Part shown: in pieces, positions 27,990 to 37,582 of the stretch
Position numbering within the stretch: position 1 is the first letter of the stretch
Layout: each line of letters opens with the position of its first letter
Origin: Flavobacteriaceae bacterium
GTDB taxonomy: Bacteria; Bacteroidota; Bacteroidia; Flavobacteriales; Flavobacteriaceae
Assembly (NCBI GenBank): GCA_018672145.1
Contig: JABHGH010000006.1
Span: 1-43,464, forward strand
Direction: 5' to 3'
Length of the DNA: 43,464 bases
Translations under genes and position numbers: made by a program
The notes under the pieces: generated by a model
Databases searched by the model: none
What the model was told of the DNA's origin: nothing
The model's input: the letters and a program-made list of their open reading frames with translations, nothing else

Positions 27990-27997
27990 CAAAAATA
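27990..27997 (-). promoter_or_regulatory. Candidate -7 box (TATTTTTG) upstream of 27980 gene
   Basis: Exact TAnnTTTG on the minus strand 9 nt before the ATG; no matching TTG at 17-23 nt. Confidence 0.3.
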
Positions 27998-28077
27998 GAG
28001 TATTATAACTATTACTTGTATCATTTCAATATCGTGTTAGATAAGAATTGTATATTTAATGAACCTAAACTCACACG

Positions 28078-28794
28078 ATGAAAAACTTTTTCTTTCTTCT
28101 TTTGCCTTTTATTGGTCTTGGTCAATCCGTTTGGGGTGGTGACGACATGACATTTACAAAATCCAATAACGCTGATTTCACGCTAGAAGAAAATCAAGAT
28201 CGAATCACAAGTAATGTTTGGCTGACACGCGGCAGTGGTGGAGGACTCTACAATATCCATTTTGAAGACGTATACAGTGCTGGAACTAGCCCAGCAAATA
28301 CGTTGTGGGCAATTGGGAACACCTCAAATAGCAATTTGTCATTTTCTAATTTTAGAGATTTTCACATCAATTCAGGAAATAAACCTCCAATAAATCAAGA
28401 TATTGTTTTGAAGTTGACTCAAGGAACAACAAGCGAGTCAGACGACGTTTTCATAGATATTAGATTTACTTCATGGGTTTCAGGAGGAGGAGGCTCTGAT
28501 GGTGGCGGTGGCGGATTTAGCTATACACGCAGCACAGACCCAAATTTGGGGTTTGCTTCACTGGATAAGGTGCCATCGATTTTGGTATATCCGAATCCTA
28601 CGAAAGGACTAGTCACCACTCACCCTGTTGTTTCGAAAATTCTTGTTTATGACCTTACTGGGAAACAATTGTTGGACTCCAATTTGTCTAGCATTGATAT
28701 AAGCGCTTTTAAAAATGGTGTATATCTTTTTCAACTGTATCGCAATGACACCAAAGAGTGGGTCAATAGGCGCGTGGTTAAATTAGTGGAGTAG
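28078..28794 (+). CDS. Secreted protein with T9SS type A sorting domain
   Basis: 238 aa; signal peptide; C-terminal ILVYPNPTKGLVTT...ILVYDLTGKQLLDS...IDISAFKNGVYLFQLY...RRVVKLVE. Confidence 0.9.
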   Translation: MKNFFFLLLPFIGLGQSVWGGDDMTFTKSNNADFTLEENQDRITSNVWLTRGSGGGLYNIHFEDVYSAGTSPANTLWAIGNTSNSNLSFSNFRDFHINSGNKPPINQDIVLKLTQGTTSESDDVFIDIRFTSWVSGGGGSDGGGGGFSYTRSTDPNLGFASLDKVPSILVYPNPTKGLVTTHPVVSKILVYDLTGKQLLDSNLSSIDISAFKNGVYLFQLYRNDTKEWVNRRVVKLVE

Positions 28795-28807
28795 AGAGTA
28801 GGAAAAT

Positions 28808-30178
28808 TTACTTCCCAATACAAAAGCTTTCGAAAATATTTCCAAGAAGCTCGTCTGTAGAAATAGCACCTGTTAAAGTGCCTAGATGATGAAGAGCACT
28901 CCTAAGATCTACAGCCAAAAGATCGCCACTCAATCCTCCTGTCAGACCTTCTCGAACAGCTAAAATAGCACCAAGTGCCTGTTGCAGTTCGCCGTAATGA
29001 CGGTTGCTGCTTACAACGGTGTCATAGCTAGTGTGGTTTACAAACCGAACGAGGTATTGCGTGAGTTTATCCAATCCTTTTCCTGTTTGAGCTGAGATCA
29101 CAACGGCGTCAATTTCCCCAAGTGAATCACAAAAATTTTGTAAACCTTTTTGATCATGCTTGTCAGCTTTGTTGACCAATACAAGAGGGTTTTTATGTTG
29201 AAGTTTTTTCACTTCCTCAATCACATCTTTCGTTGCCATGGATGATGGATCAACAACGTAGAGTAAAAGTTCAGCTTCGGCAATCTTGTCTATGGCACGC
29301 TTTACGCCGATTGCTTCAATGGTATCCTTTGTTTCTCGTAATCCAGCGGTGTCGATGAATCGAAACTGTACTCCTTCCAAGATGACCGTGTCTTCTATAC
29401 TGTCGCGTGTAGTTCCAGCAATTTCAGAAACAATTGCTTTTTCTTCTTGCACCAATGCATTTAACAAGGAAGATTTCCCTGCGTTTGGCTTCCCTGCAAT
29501 AGCAACGGGTACGCCGTTTTTCATGGCATTTCCTACACGAAATGAGTCAATGAGTGTTTTGAGGGTGTGTTGAACATCTGAAAGTAATTCTTCGAGTGAA
29601 GAACGATCCGCAAAGTCAACGTCTTCTTCGCTAAAGTCAAGTTCTAGCTCGATCAACGAAGCAAAGTGAACCAATTTTTCTCGAAGTTCTTCCAAACGAT
29701 TTGAGATACCTCCACGCAATTGTTGCATAGCCATCCGGTGAGCAGCTTCTCCTTCACTTGCGATCAAGTCAGCGACAGCTTCCGCTTGTGTAAGGTCCAT
29801 TTTTCCATTCAGAAAAGCACGTAAGGTAAACTCCCCTGGCTCTGCCATCTCAGCGCCTTTTTTCAATATTAATTGGATAAGTTGCTGCTGGATATAGGAA
29901 GAACCATGGCATGAAATCTCTATCACATCCTCGCCAGTATATGAATTTGGACCTCGAAAAAGACTGACTAACACTTCGTCAAGTGTGTGGTCTCCATCTA
30001 TGATATGTCCTAGGTGTATGGTGTGGGTGGATTGTTTACTCAGAATTTTTCCATGTATCGATTGAAACAATTGATCGGCGATTGTAAACGCGTCATTTCC
30101 AGAAAGGCGAACGATAGCGATCGCACCAGCGCCTGGCGCTGTGGCTGTTGCCACAATTGTTTTTGTCCCTCTTTGCAT
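28808..30178 (-). CDS. mnmE: tRNA uridine-5-carboxymethylaminomethyl modification GTPase
   Basis: 456 aa; TIVATATAPGAGAIAIVRLSG, GKPNAGKSSLLNAL, DTAGLRET, C-terminal FCIGK. Confidence 0.97.
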   Translation of the reverse strand: MQRGTKTIVATATAPGAGAIAIVRLSGNDAFTIADQLFQSIHGKILSKQSTHTIHLGHIIDGDHTLDEVLVSLFRGPNSYTGEDVIEISCHGSSYIQQQLIQLILKKGAEMAEPGEFTLRAFLNGKMDLTQAEAVADLIASEGEAAHRMAMQQLRGGISNRLEELREKLVHFASLIELELDFSEEDVDFADRSSLEELLSDVQHTLKTLIDSFRVGNAMKNGVPVAIAGKPNAGKSSLLNALVQEEKAIVSEIAGTTRDSIEDTVILEGVQFRFIDTAGLRETKDTIEAIGVKRAIDKIAEAELLLYVVDPSSMATKDVIEEVKKLQHKNPLVLVNKADKHDQKGLQNFCDSLGEIDAVVISAQTGKGLDKLTQYLVRFVNHTSYDTVVSSNRHYGELQQALGAILAVREGLTGGLSGDLLAVDLRSALHHLGTLTGAISTDELLGNIFESFCIGK

Positions 30179-30182
30179 TTGG

Positions 30183-30190
30183 CAAAAATA
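30183..30190 (-). promoter_or_regulatory. Candidate -7 box (TATTTTTG) upstream of mnmE
   Basis: Exact TAnnTTTG 4 nt before ATG 30178 in a 22-bp gap. Confidence 0.3.
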
Positions 30191-30200
30191 AAAAACAAAA

Positions 30201-31328
30201 CTAGCTTATTGCTTTTTTATATGTTCTTCTGCGTTTGTGAAGATCGTGCTCATAGTTTTTCCACATCATTTGGATAGCGCTATTCTCTTCTAGCTCAGGG
30301 TTTGTCTCAACATCTGTAATCCCTCGCTTGTTAAACATACGTTGTATGGCATCAAACAAGATGGCAGTCACTCCCTTGTTTTGATAGGCGGGGTCGATGC
30401 CAATCAAATAAAAAGAAGCTTTATGGTTTTTGCGCTGTGCTTGTAAAATGTGTAAAAACCCAAAAGGAAACAACGAGCCGTTTACTTTTTTAAGTGCTTC
30501 AGAAAATGAGGGCATGGTTATCGCAAAAGCAACGAGTTTCCCAGTTTCATCAGTGACACATTTAATAAAGTCTGGATGGATGTATGAAAAGTATTTTTCT
30601 TTGTAATGCGCTATTTGATAAGGTTGAATAGGTACAAATGATTGCAACTTGTCATAGGTTTTGTTGAGCAAGTCAAACATATCGTCAACGTAGGGAATAA
30701 TTTGTTTTCGATGTTTGAATTCAAGAGGCTTTAGCTTATATCGTTTGGCTATGAGAGAGGCATATTTCTTGACTTTTTCTGGCGCATCTTCGGCACGGTA
30801 TATTTTTATTTTATATTCGACCCACTCAGCTTGTTTGGTCAATTCTAATTCTTCGAGGTGTTCCATTTGATATGGGTAATGATACCAAGTAATCATGGTG
30901 TTTTTGTGCTCAAAACCTTTCACCAAAATCCCAGCTTTATCCATATTGGAAAAGCCCATAGGCCCTTCCATATAAGTCAATCCTTTTTCTTTGCCCCAGT
31001 CATACACTGCTTCTAATAAAAGTTTGCTAACCTCAATGTCATCGATGCTGTCATACCATCCAAATCTAACTTTGGTTTTGCCTTGTTCTTTGACTTCTAT
31101 CCAGTTGATCATGGCTGCTATTCTACCAACCACCTCATTCCCTTTCATTGCTAAAAAGAGCTTTGCCTCTGCATTTTCGAATACTGGATTTGATTCGGTA
31201 TTAAAGACTGCTTTTTCTTCTTTAGTTATTGGAGGAACCCATTCGGAGCATCCTTTATAGAGTTTGAATGGAAAGGAAAAAAAGGCTTTGCGAGATGTAG
31301 GTGAATGTACTTCTTGAAGTCTATACAT
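30201..31328 (-). CDS. GNAT-like N-acetyltransferase-fold protein
   Basis: 375 aa; two acetyltransferase-like halves (VVGRIAAMIN; SFYLIGIDPAYQNKGVTAILFDAI). Confidence 0.65.
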   Translation of the reverse strand: MYRLQEVHSPTSRKAFFSFPFKLYKGCSEWVPPITKEEKAVFNTESNPVFENAEAKLFLAMKGNEVVGRIAAMINWIEVKEQGKTKVRFGWYDSIDDIEVSKLLLEAVYDWGKEKGLTYMEGPMGFSNMDKAGILVKGFEHKNTMITWYHYPYQMEHLEELELTKQAEWVEYKIKIYRAEDAPEKVKKYASLIAKRYKLKPLEFKHRKQIIPYVDDMFDLLNKTYDKLQSFVPIQPYQIAHYKEKYFSYIHPDFIKCVTDETGKLVAFAITMPSFSEALKKVNGSLFPFGFLHILQAQRKNHKASFYLIGIDPAYQNKGVTAILFDAIQRMFNKRGITDVETNPELEENSAIQMMWKNYEHDLHKRRRTYKKAIS

Positions 31329-31332
31329 TTAT

Positions 31333-32409
31333 TCACGTTTTAGATTTGCGAGATAATTTTCGTTGCTGACGTTCGAATTTACGCATTTTTTTATTTTTTG
31401 CATTTATGTCTCTCAATTCTTTAGCATTTATTTTTCTGTCTAATCGCTGCTTTTTTCTTTGCTTACGCAACACTTTAATCTCTTGTGGAATACCATTGTC
31501 ATTGTACCGGTCTATACGATAGGAAACCCCAATACCTGTAGTCATCATTGCTGGCGTGTCTTTTAGAGTATGGCTTGCAAATGCATCTACTTGAATGTTT
31601 TCATTGATTAAATAAACAGCCCCTAACGTCATAAAGATATCTGAAAACAATTTGTTTTTAACGGCATGTTGTTCAATAAATCCCACGAGCTTTTTCTTAA
31701 TTGGCACGATCAAACTCGTGGAAACAAAATTTTGCTCATACGCACTCCCTACATAGCGTTTGCCCCAATTTGACACCAGAACATAGTTATTTAGAAAATG
31801 ATTTTGGGTTATCAAACTATATTCACCTGAAATGTCATCTTGTTCTACGGGGGAGGGTGTGCTATCTAAAAGAGGAGCAAAGGGTTCGCCGTAAGGATAG
31901 ATGTTCCCAAAGTTAAGCTCTGATCCCGCATAAAATGATACTGCGGGAATTAAGTCAACCATACGGATACCTTTATTGGCTTTGTAGCTTTTTGTGTTTG
32001 GCTTATACCAACTTTGGTTTCTATGCGGATCAAAGAGTAAGATCTTGAAACCTATCGTATTCCGTTTTGTTCCTATTCTATCTAAACGACTTTCACCATC
32101 TGCATTATTATATGTGAAGACATCTTTATGATAGTCTACCCTGTAAATAAGTTCAAGGTTTTGAAGGATAAGGCCAGTGCGCAGGTCCAACGTAAAACCA
32201 ACGCCTCTACTTTTAGCTTGTGCAAGAGATAAAAACTGATCTTTCCGGTAGGAAGTTCCAAACTCTATTTGATATACCCCAGGAGCAATGGAAAAAGCTC
32301 CTTGTGTTAATCCAGGCCGATTGCTATTAATGATTGAGGTATATTGCCCAGATAACACCAAAAAAGACAACCCAAAAAAGAGAAAAAGAACAAACTTTTT
32401 TGCATTCAT
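31333..32409 (-). CDS. Putative outer membrane beta-barrel/transporter-like protein with Lys/Arg-rich C-terminal tail
   Basis: Start at ATG 32409: MNAKKFVLFLFFGLSFLVLSGQYTSIINSNRPGLTQGAFSIAPGVYQIEFG; ends with a highly basic tail. Confidence 0.75.
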   Translation of the reverse strand: MNAKKFVLFLFFGLSFLVLSGQYTSIINSNRPGLTQGAFSIAPGVYQIEFGTSYRKDQFLSLAQAKSRGVGFTLDLRTGLILQNLELIYRVDYHKDVFTYNNADGESRLDRIGTKRNTIGFKILLFDPHRNQSWYKPNTKSYKANKGIRMVDLIPAVSFYAGSELNFGNIYPYGEPFAPLLDSTPSPVEQDDISGEYSLITQNHFLNNYVLVSNWGKRYVGSAYEQNFVSTSLIVPIKKKLVGFIEQHAVKNKLFSDIFMTLGAVYLINENIQVDAFASHTLKDTPAMMTTGIGVSYRIDRYNDNGIPQEIKVLRKQRKKQRLDRKINAKELRDINAKNKKMRKFERQQRKLSRKSKT

Positions 32410-32414
32410 ATTTT

Positions 32415-32422
32415 CAAAGATA
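32415..32422 (-). promoter_or_regulatory. Candidate -7 box (TATCTTTG) for 32409 gene
   Basis: Exact TAnnTTTG, 5 nt before the ATG; no TTG at expected distance. Confidence 0.35.
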
Positions 32423-32443
32423 AAGAATTGCAGTAGCACATCA

Positions 32444-32470
32444 TTGGTAACGCATAGAATTGTATTTTTG
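32444..32470 (+). promoter_or_regulatory. Candidate promoter for the YfhO gene
   Basis: TTG (32444-32446), 16-nt spacer, TATTTTTG (32463-32470), ATG at 32492. Confidence 0.5.
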
Positions 32471-32491
32471 AGTATTCAAGTTCTTTTACGA

Positions 32492-34888
32492 ATGATTAAA
32501 AACAATTTACTACACTTTCTATCAATCACATTGTTTGCGCTGCTTGCGCTCGCTTATTTCTATCCGCTTCTCAGTGGTAAAGTGATTGTTCAATCCGATA
32601 TTCAACAGTTTCAAGGGATGCAGCGTCAGGTGTTAGAGCACCGTGCCGAATACGATGAAGAACCGTATTGGACAGACAATGCTTTTGGAGGGATGCCCAC
32701 CTATCAAATTACGTCCAACTTCCCAAATGATATTATCGGTGGTGTTGATAAGATCATTCGGTTTTTACCTCGACCAGCCGATTATCTTTTTGTCTATCTA
32801 CTCAGTTTTTACCTCCTAATGCTTTTTTTTACTCCTAAAATACCAGTAGCAATTGCGGGAGCAATTGCTTTTGGATTTTCGACCTATTTGCTCATCATAT
32901 TGGGGGTAGGACACAACACCAAAGCCCTTGCCATTGGCTATATGCCACTTGTTGTTCTTGGTGTGCTTTATCTGTTCTCAAATCAACGGAAATACGGATT
33001 TGGCATAGTGACCATTGCCACTGCACTTCAGCTCCACGCCAATCACTATCAGATGACATACTATATGCTCATTTTGATCGCAGTGATTTGTGTTTGCTTT
33101 GGGATTGAATATGTTCGTTCTCGAAAGTACCTGTCCTATTTGCAGTCAATAACTATACTGATTGGTGCCATGCTGCTCGCACTTAGTTTTAACGCAACCC
33201 AATTGTTAGCCACAAAACAATATGCAAATGAAAGTACCCGCGGTACGTCTCCGTTAAAAGAAACAATGACTGGTGAGCCAAGGCTATCTTCAGATGGACT
33301 GTCTTTTGATTATATCACTGAATATAGCTATGGCATAGTCGAATCTTTAAATTTGATTATTCCACGCTTGACCGGTGGGGGAAGTGGTGATCAAACAAAT
33401 TCGTCAGGAGAACTGGCAAGTTTTTTACAAAATTTCGACCCAGAGACTGCTCAATATGTTTTCAACTATGCGCGTACGTACTGGGGTGATCAGCCAATTG
33501 TAGAGGCACCGGCCTACATTGGAATTACAGTGTTTTTCTTGGCTGTGCTTGGGTTCTTTCTCATGCATCGCCGTTGGCGTTTGATTTTACTTTCTTCCAT
33601 TGTCGTTTCTCTTCTGATATCATGGGGTAAAAATGTCCCAGATTTCACCCAGTTCCTGATTGATTATATGCCATTCTACAATAAATTTAGAGCTGTTAGC
33701 TCCGCGCAAGTGATTCTTGAAATTTGCTTTCCTATTGCGGCTGTATTTGGAATGATCGGTCTGATGGATGCTACAAACACAAAACGTAAAAAAGCTCTCA
33801 ACCAAACGGGACTAATTTTAGCGTCTATCCTTTTACTCGTATGGATCGGTGCGGTTTTTGTATTTGACTATCAATCCGCCTTTGAGCCTTTTGCGTCATA
33901 TCCTGAAATCATGAATCCTTTACAGCAAGATCGAAAAGCAATTTTGCTTTCCGATTTGTTTCGTTCAGTGATTTATGTGGGCATACTTTATCTCATTTGT
34001 CGTATCGTGTTTTGGTCCAAACACAAACAGTATGTTGTACCATTACTCGCTTTGGCGATCCTGATTGATCTTTGGTCTTTTGGTAATAACTATGTAAACA
34101 GCGATGACTTTGCTAATAAATCAACGATGCAACGTCCTTTTCAGCCAACATCTGCCGATCGCATCATTTTAGCAGATACTACACGATATCGTGTGTTTGA
34201 ACCGCGCCTTGGAATGGCACATGCACGCACAGCTTATTTTCATAACACCATAGGTGGTTATCATGGAGCTAAGCCTCACCGTATGCAATCGCTATATGAT
34301 TACCATCTCAGTAGTAAAATTAGTCCCGATGTTGTAAACATGCTGAATGTTAAATACACTTTACAGACTGATGATCAAGGTGGTCTTTCTGCGGGCATTA
34401 ACCCCAATGCTTTTGGAAATGCATGGTTTGTAGATGCTGTGCGTGTGTGCCGATCAGCCGATGAGGAAATTCGGCGACTTGCCAATGAAGATCTCACTAA
34501 AATTGCATTGACAACGGATGAGATTCCACAAAACACTTTTTCTACTGACAGTCTTTCACAAATTACGCTGACACATCATAAAGCCAATGCGTTGACCTAT
34601 CAATCTTCGACTTCATCTACAGCTTTTGCTGTGTTTTCTGAAATGCATTATCCACATGGTTGGCAAGCTTACATTGATGGGGGTAGGGTACCACATTATC
34701 GTGTGAATTACGCATTGCGTGGTTTGATCATTCCAGCAGGCGATCACGATATCTCTTTTCGCTTTGAACCTCAAGTGATTGCACGTGGATCAAGCATCCA
34801 GCTAGGGGGGTATGGACTATTTGCACTTTTACTATTACTTTCTTTTGCTCCAAAGCGTTTTATGCCTAAAAAAAAGCGAATTGGGTAA
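32492..34888 (+). CDS. YfhO family membrane protein
   Basis: About 798 aa from ATG 32492; many TMs (LAYFYPLLSGKVIVQSDIQQFQGM; YPHGWQAYIDG; PAGDHDISFRFEP). ORF-track start at 32288 is an extension over the divergent gene. Confidence 0.85.
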   Translation: MIKNNLLHFLSITLFALLALAYFYPLLSGKVIVQSDIQQFQGMQRQVLEHRAEYDEEPYWTDNAFGGMPTYQITSNFPNDIIGGVDKIIRFLPRPADYLFVYLLSFYLLMLFFTPKIPVAIAGAIAFGFSTYLLIILGVGHNTKALAIGYMPLVVLGVLYLFSNQRKYGFGIVTIATALQLHANHYQMTYYMLILIAVICVCFGIEYVRSRKYLSYLQSITILIGAMLLALSFNATQLLATKQYANESTRGTSPLKETMTGEPRLSSDGLSFDYITEYSYGIVESLNLIIPRLTGGGSGDQTNSSGELASFLQNFDPETAQYVFNYARTYWGDQPIVEAPAYIGITVFFLAVLGFFLMHRRWRLILLSSIVVSLLISWGKNVPDFTQFLIDYMPFYNKFRAVSSAQVILEICFPIAAVFGMIGLMDATNTKRKKALNQTGLILASILLLVWIGAVFVFDYQSAFEPFASYPEIMNPLQQDRKAILLSDLFRSVIYVGILYLICRIVFWSKHKQYVVPLLALAILIDLWSFGNNYVNSDDFANKSTMQRPFQPTSADRIILADTTRYRVFEPRLGMAHARTAYFHNTIGGYHGAKPHRMQSLYDYHLSSKISPDVVNMLNVKYTLQTDDQGGLSAGINPNAFGNAWFVDAVRVCRSADEEIRRLANEDLTKIALTTDEIPQNTFSTDSLSQITLTHHKANALTYQSSTSSTAFAVFSEMHYPHGWQAYIDGGRVPHYRVNYALRGLIIPAGDHDISFRFEPQVIARGSSIQLGGYGLFALLLLLSFAPKRFMPKKKRIG

Positions 34889-36137
34889 GCAAGCCAACAA
34901 ACATATTATTCTTGTGAGTTACTACTGGCCTCCAGCTGGTGGGTCAGGGGTACAGCGTTGGTGGTTTTTTGCAAATTACCTTGCCAAAAAGGGCTGGACT
35001 CTTGATGTGATTACTGTCAATAACCCAGTTGGCACACCCATTGAGTCATCTGGTGACTCTTCATTACCACAGGGAATACAGGTATTCCCTTTATCGATAT
35101 GGGAGCCAGGAAAGAAACTCTACCAATCTGCAACCCCAACCGAGAAACACTCATTATTTCGTACTGTTGTTCGCTGGATACGTGCCAATTTTTTCTTTCC
35201 AGATGCTCGTCAATTTTTCATCAAACCTGCGATACGCATGGTAAAAAAACGTTTAGAAAAAAAGGCCGCATCATGGCTGATTACTACGGGCCCGCCACAT
35301 GCCACGCACATGGTTGGTTATGCATTTCGAAAAAACAAACAATTGCGATGGATGGCTGATTTTCGTGATCCTTGGGTTCAATTTTTTGTCAATCAGGAAC
35401 TGCCGATGCTTCCCGTGACACGAAAGTGTCACCAAATATGGGAAAAACGTGTGGTCTCTGCTGCGGATTGTGTACTCACAACCTCACCAAAATTGGCATC
35501 CATTTTTGGGGAGCACAACGCTAATGTACATACTGTGTTGAACGGATTTGAAAGAGTTTTGTCTGGTGAACCTTCAAAAGACTTTATCATAACCTATGCT
35601 GGCGCACTCAAAACAAATCAGCATCTCAACCTTATACGTTCTGTCTTAGAGCAACTGTCTTCCTCAAATCCTACCTTTTCAGAAAAAGCATCTTTGCATT
35701 TATATGGCGATCACAGCACGAATAACCTTCCGAGTTCTTTTACACATCAAACGGTAGTGCACGGCTATCAATCCAAAAAGGAGATTGATCAAATTTTGCC
35801 AGAAGCACACATCCTGTTGCTGTTGGGGAATGACAACCCTGATAGTCATCTCGTTATTCATGGAAAAATTTATGAATACATGGCAGCCAGACGACCTGTT
35901 TTGGCTGTAGTTAATCAGCATGGTGACATGTCTGAATTGATTCGAAAACACAACTTAGGAGCGGTGTTTTTGTATTCCGAAACAGATAAAATAAAGAAGT
36001 GGATTGAAGGTGAATTTGATCGCTATGTAAAAGGCACTCCCAAAGAGTTACAAGCGCCTAGCAATTTGTTTTCCCGTGAAAAACAAGCCGAAGAGTTACA
36101 TTTGTTGTTGGACAAATTCGAACCAACATGGGGATAA
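34881..36137 (+). CDS. GT4-like glycosyltransferase
   Basis: VSYYWPPAGGSGVQRWWFFANYLAKKGWTLDVIT; C-terminal EYMAARRPVLAV. Start uncertain: TTG 34881 or ATG 34812 (77-nt overlap with YfhO). Confidence 0.82.
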   Translation: MGKQANKHIILVSYYWPPAGGSGVQRWWFFANYLAKKGWTLDVITVNNPVGTPIESSGDSSLPQGIQVFPLSIWEPGKKLYQSATPTEKHSLFRTVVRWIRANFFFPDARQFFIKPAIRMVKKRLEKKAASWLITTGPPHATHMVGYAFRKNKQLRWMADFRDPWVQFFVNQELPMLPVTRKCHQIWEKRVVSAADCVLTTSPKLASIFGEHNANVHTVLNGFERVLSGEPSKDFIITYAGALKTNQHLNLIRSVLEQLSSSNPTFSEKASLHLYGDHSTNNLPSSFTHQTVVHGYQSKKEIDQILPEAHILLLLGNDNPDSHLVIHGKIYEYMAARRPVLAVVNQHGDMSELIRKHNLGAVFLYSETDKIKKWIEGEFDRYVKGTPKELQAPSNLFSREKQAEELHLLLDKFEPTWG

Positions 36138-37582
36138 TCGCCAAACAGACCACAAATAATGTATTGATCATTGTTGTCGCATTTGCGATTGGCGGTATAA
36201 ACACTTTAGTGTTTTATCCTGTTTTTTTATCTGCAGAACAATATGGACTCGTTGTTTTTTTATTGGCTTCCTCAAACATGTTAATGCCGCTCATTGGCTT
36301 TGGAATCAATCAAACGATTATCAAGTTTTTTTCATCTTATGACACGGCAGAAGAAAAGCAACGTTTTATGTCTTCTGTCATTTGGTTGCCTTTTCTTATT
36401 GCGCTCATCGTTGGAGGAATTGGTGTGTTTTTTTATAATGTTATCTCGAATGCATTATCCATCACAAACCCTGTTATCGCTGAATATACTTGGGTAATTT
36501 ATGTTGTTGCGTTGGCGGCTGCTTATTTTGAAATTTTTTATGCTTGGGCTCGTGTTCAATTGCAGTCTGTTGCTGGCAATGCGTTAAAGGAAATTTTCCC
36601 ACGATTGTTTCTTTTTGTATTGTTAATTCTTTTGTTTTTCTTTTCGCTCTCCTTTAAGAGTTTTGTTATTGCGTTGGTTTGTGGCTATTATCTTCGATTG
36701 CTGTTGATGATTATTATTGCTCATCGTTATTATCCCATTCGTCTATCCTTTCAGTTCCCAAAAAATTTTCGTTCAATTCTTGTCTATGCGCTCTACATTG
36801 TGTTAGCAGCTTCTGCAGGGAGTTTGCTGCTGGATATTGACAAGTTTATGATTCCACAAATTCAAGCGATTCAACAAACCGCTTTTTATGCGGTTGCCAT
36901 TTTCGCCGCGACAATCGTCGAGGTTCCTTCACGTGCGATGGGACAAATTTTAAACCCCTTGGTGGCTATAGCGATCAATAACGGTAATCAAAAGGAGGTT
37001 GAGAATTTATACAAAAAGAGTGCACTGAATTTGGTGATAGTTTCGGGTTGGTTTTTTCTGCTGATCAACCTCAACAGCACGGCCTTGTTTGGACTACTTC
37101 CTGATGTGGGTTATCGTTCGGCTACACTCGTTGTTCTTTACATTTCACTTGCCAAAATGATCACGATGATTTTTGGGTGTGGAAGTGCCATCATATCAAA
37201 CAGCTCTTTTTACCGCATCAGTCTTGTGTTTTCAATCGGGATGGCTTTGGGTGTAGCATTACTCAACAGTTATTGGATTCCGCGGTACGGAATCGATGGA
37301 GCAGCTTTGGCTACCTTGGTTGTTGTTCTGAGCTCTATAGGGGTTAAAATTATGTACCTGTTCTATACAATCAAAATACATCCCTTTTCTTGGAATATGT
37401 TTACATCATTACTTGTTATGACGGGATTATATTTTTGTTGTAAACAACTATCATTCTCAGGCCACCCTATTGTTCAGATTGCATTACTTTCTACTGTTGT
37501 ATCTGTGGTCTATTTTGTACTTATTGTGCGTTTAAAGTTGTCTGAAGATTTACTTCGTTTGGGTAAGCGATTGATGAAATAA
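36128..37582 (+). CDS. Wzx-like polysaccharide flippase (MOP superfamily)
   Basis: 484 aa, 12 or more TMs; 10-nt overlap with preceding glycosyltransferase. Confidence 0.85.
   Translation: MGIIAKQTTNNVLIIVVAFAIGGINTLVFYPVFLSAEQYGLVVFLLASSNMLMPLIGFGINQTIIKFFSSYDTAEEKQRFMSSVIWLPFLIALIVGGIGVFFYNVISNALSITNPVIAEYTWVIYVVALAAAYFEIFYAWARVQLQSVAGNALKEIFPRLFLFVLLILLFFFSLSFKSFVIALVCGYYLRLLLMIIIAHRYYPIRLSFQFPKNFRSILVYALYIVLAASAGSLLLDIDKFMIPQIQAIQQTAFYAVAIFAATIVEVPSRAMGQILNPLVAIAINNGNQKEVENLYKKSALNLVIVSGWFFLLINLNSTALFGLLPDVGYRSATLVVLYISLAKMITMIFGCGSAIISNSSFYRISLVFSIGMALGVALLNSYWIPRYGIDGAALATLVVVLSSIGVKIMYLFYTIKIHPFSWNMFTSLLVMTGLYFCCKQLSFSGHPIVQIALLSTVVSVVYFVLIVRLKLSEDLLRLGKRLMK

Noticed and set aside
28480-28520. 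GGNGGN-like run as a possible repeat or recombination site
   Set aside because: Simple glycine codons in the linker of the T9SS protein (SGGGGSDGGGGG); no repeat outside it
32288-32491. N-terminal extension of the YfhO ORF
   Set aside because: Hydrophilic, overlaps the divergent beta-barrel gene and the promoter-like elements; ATG 32492 gives a normal TM start
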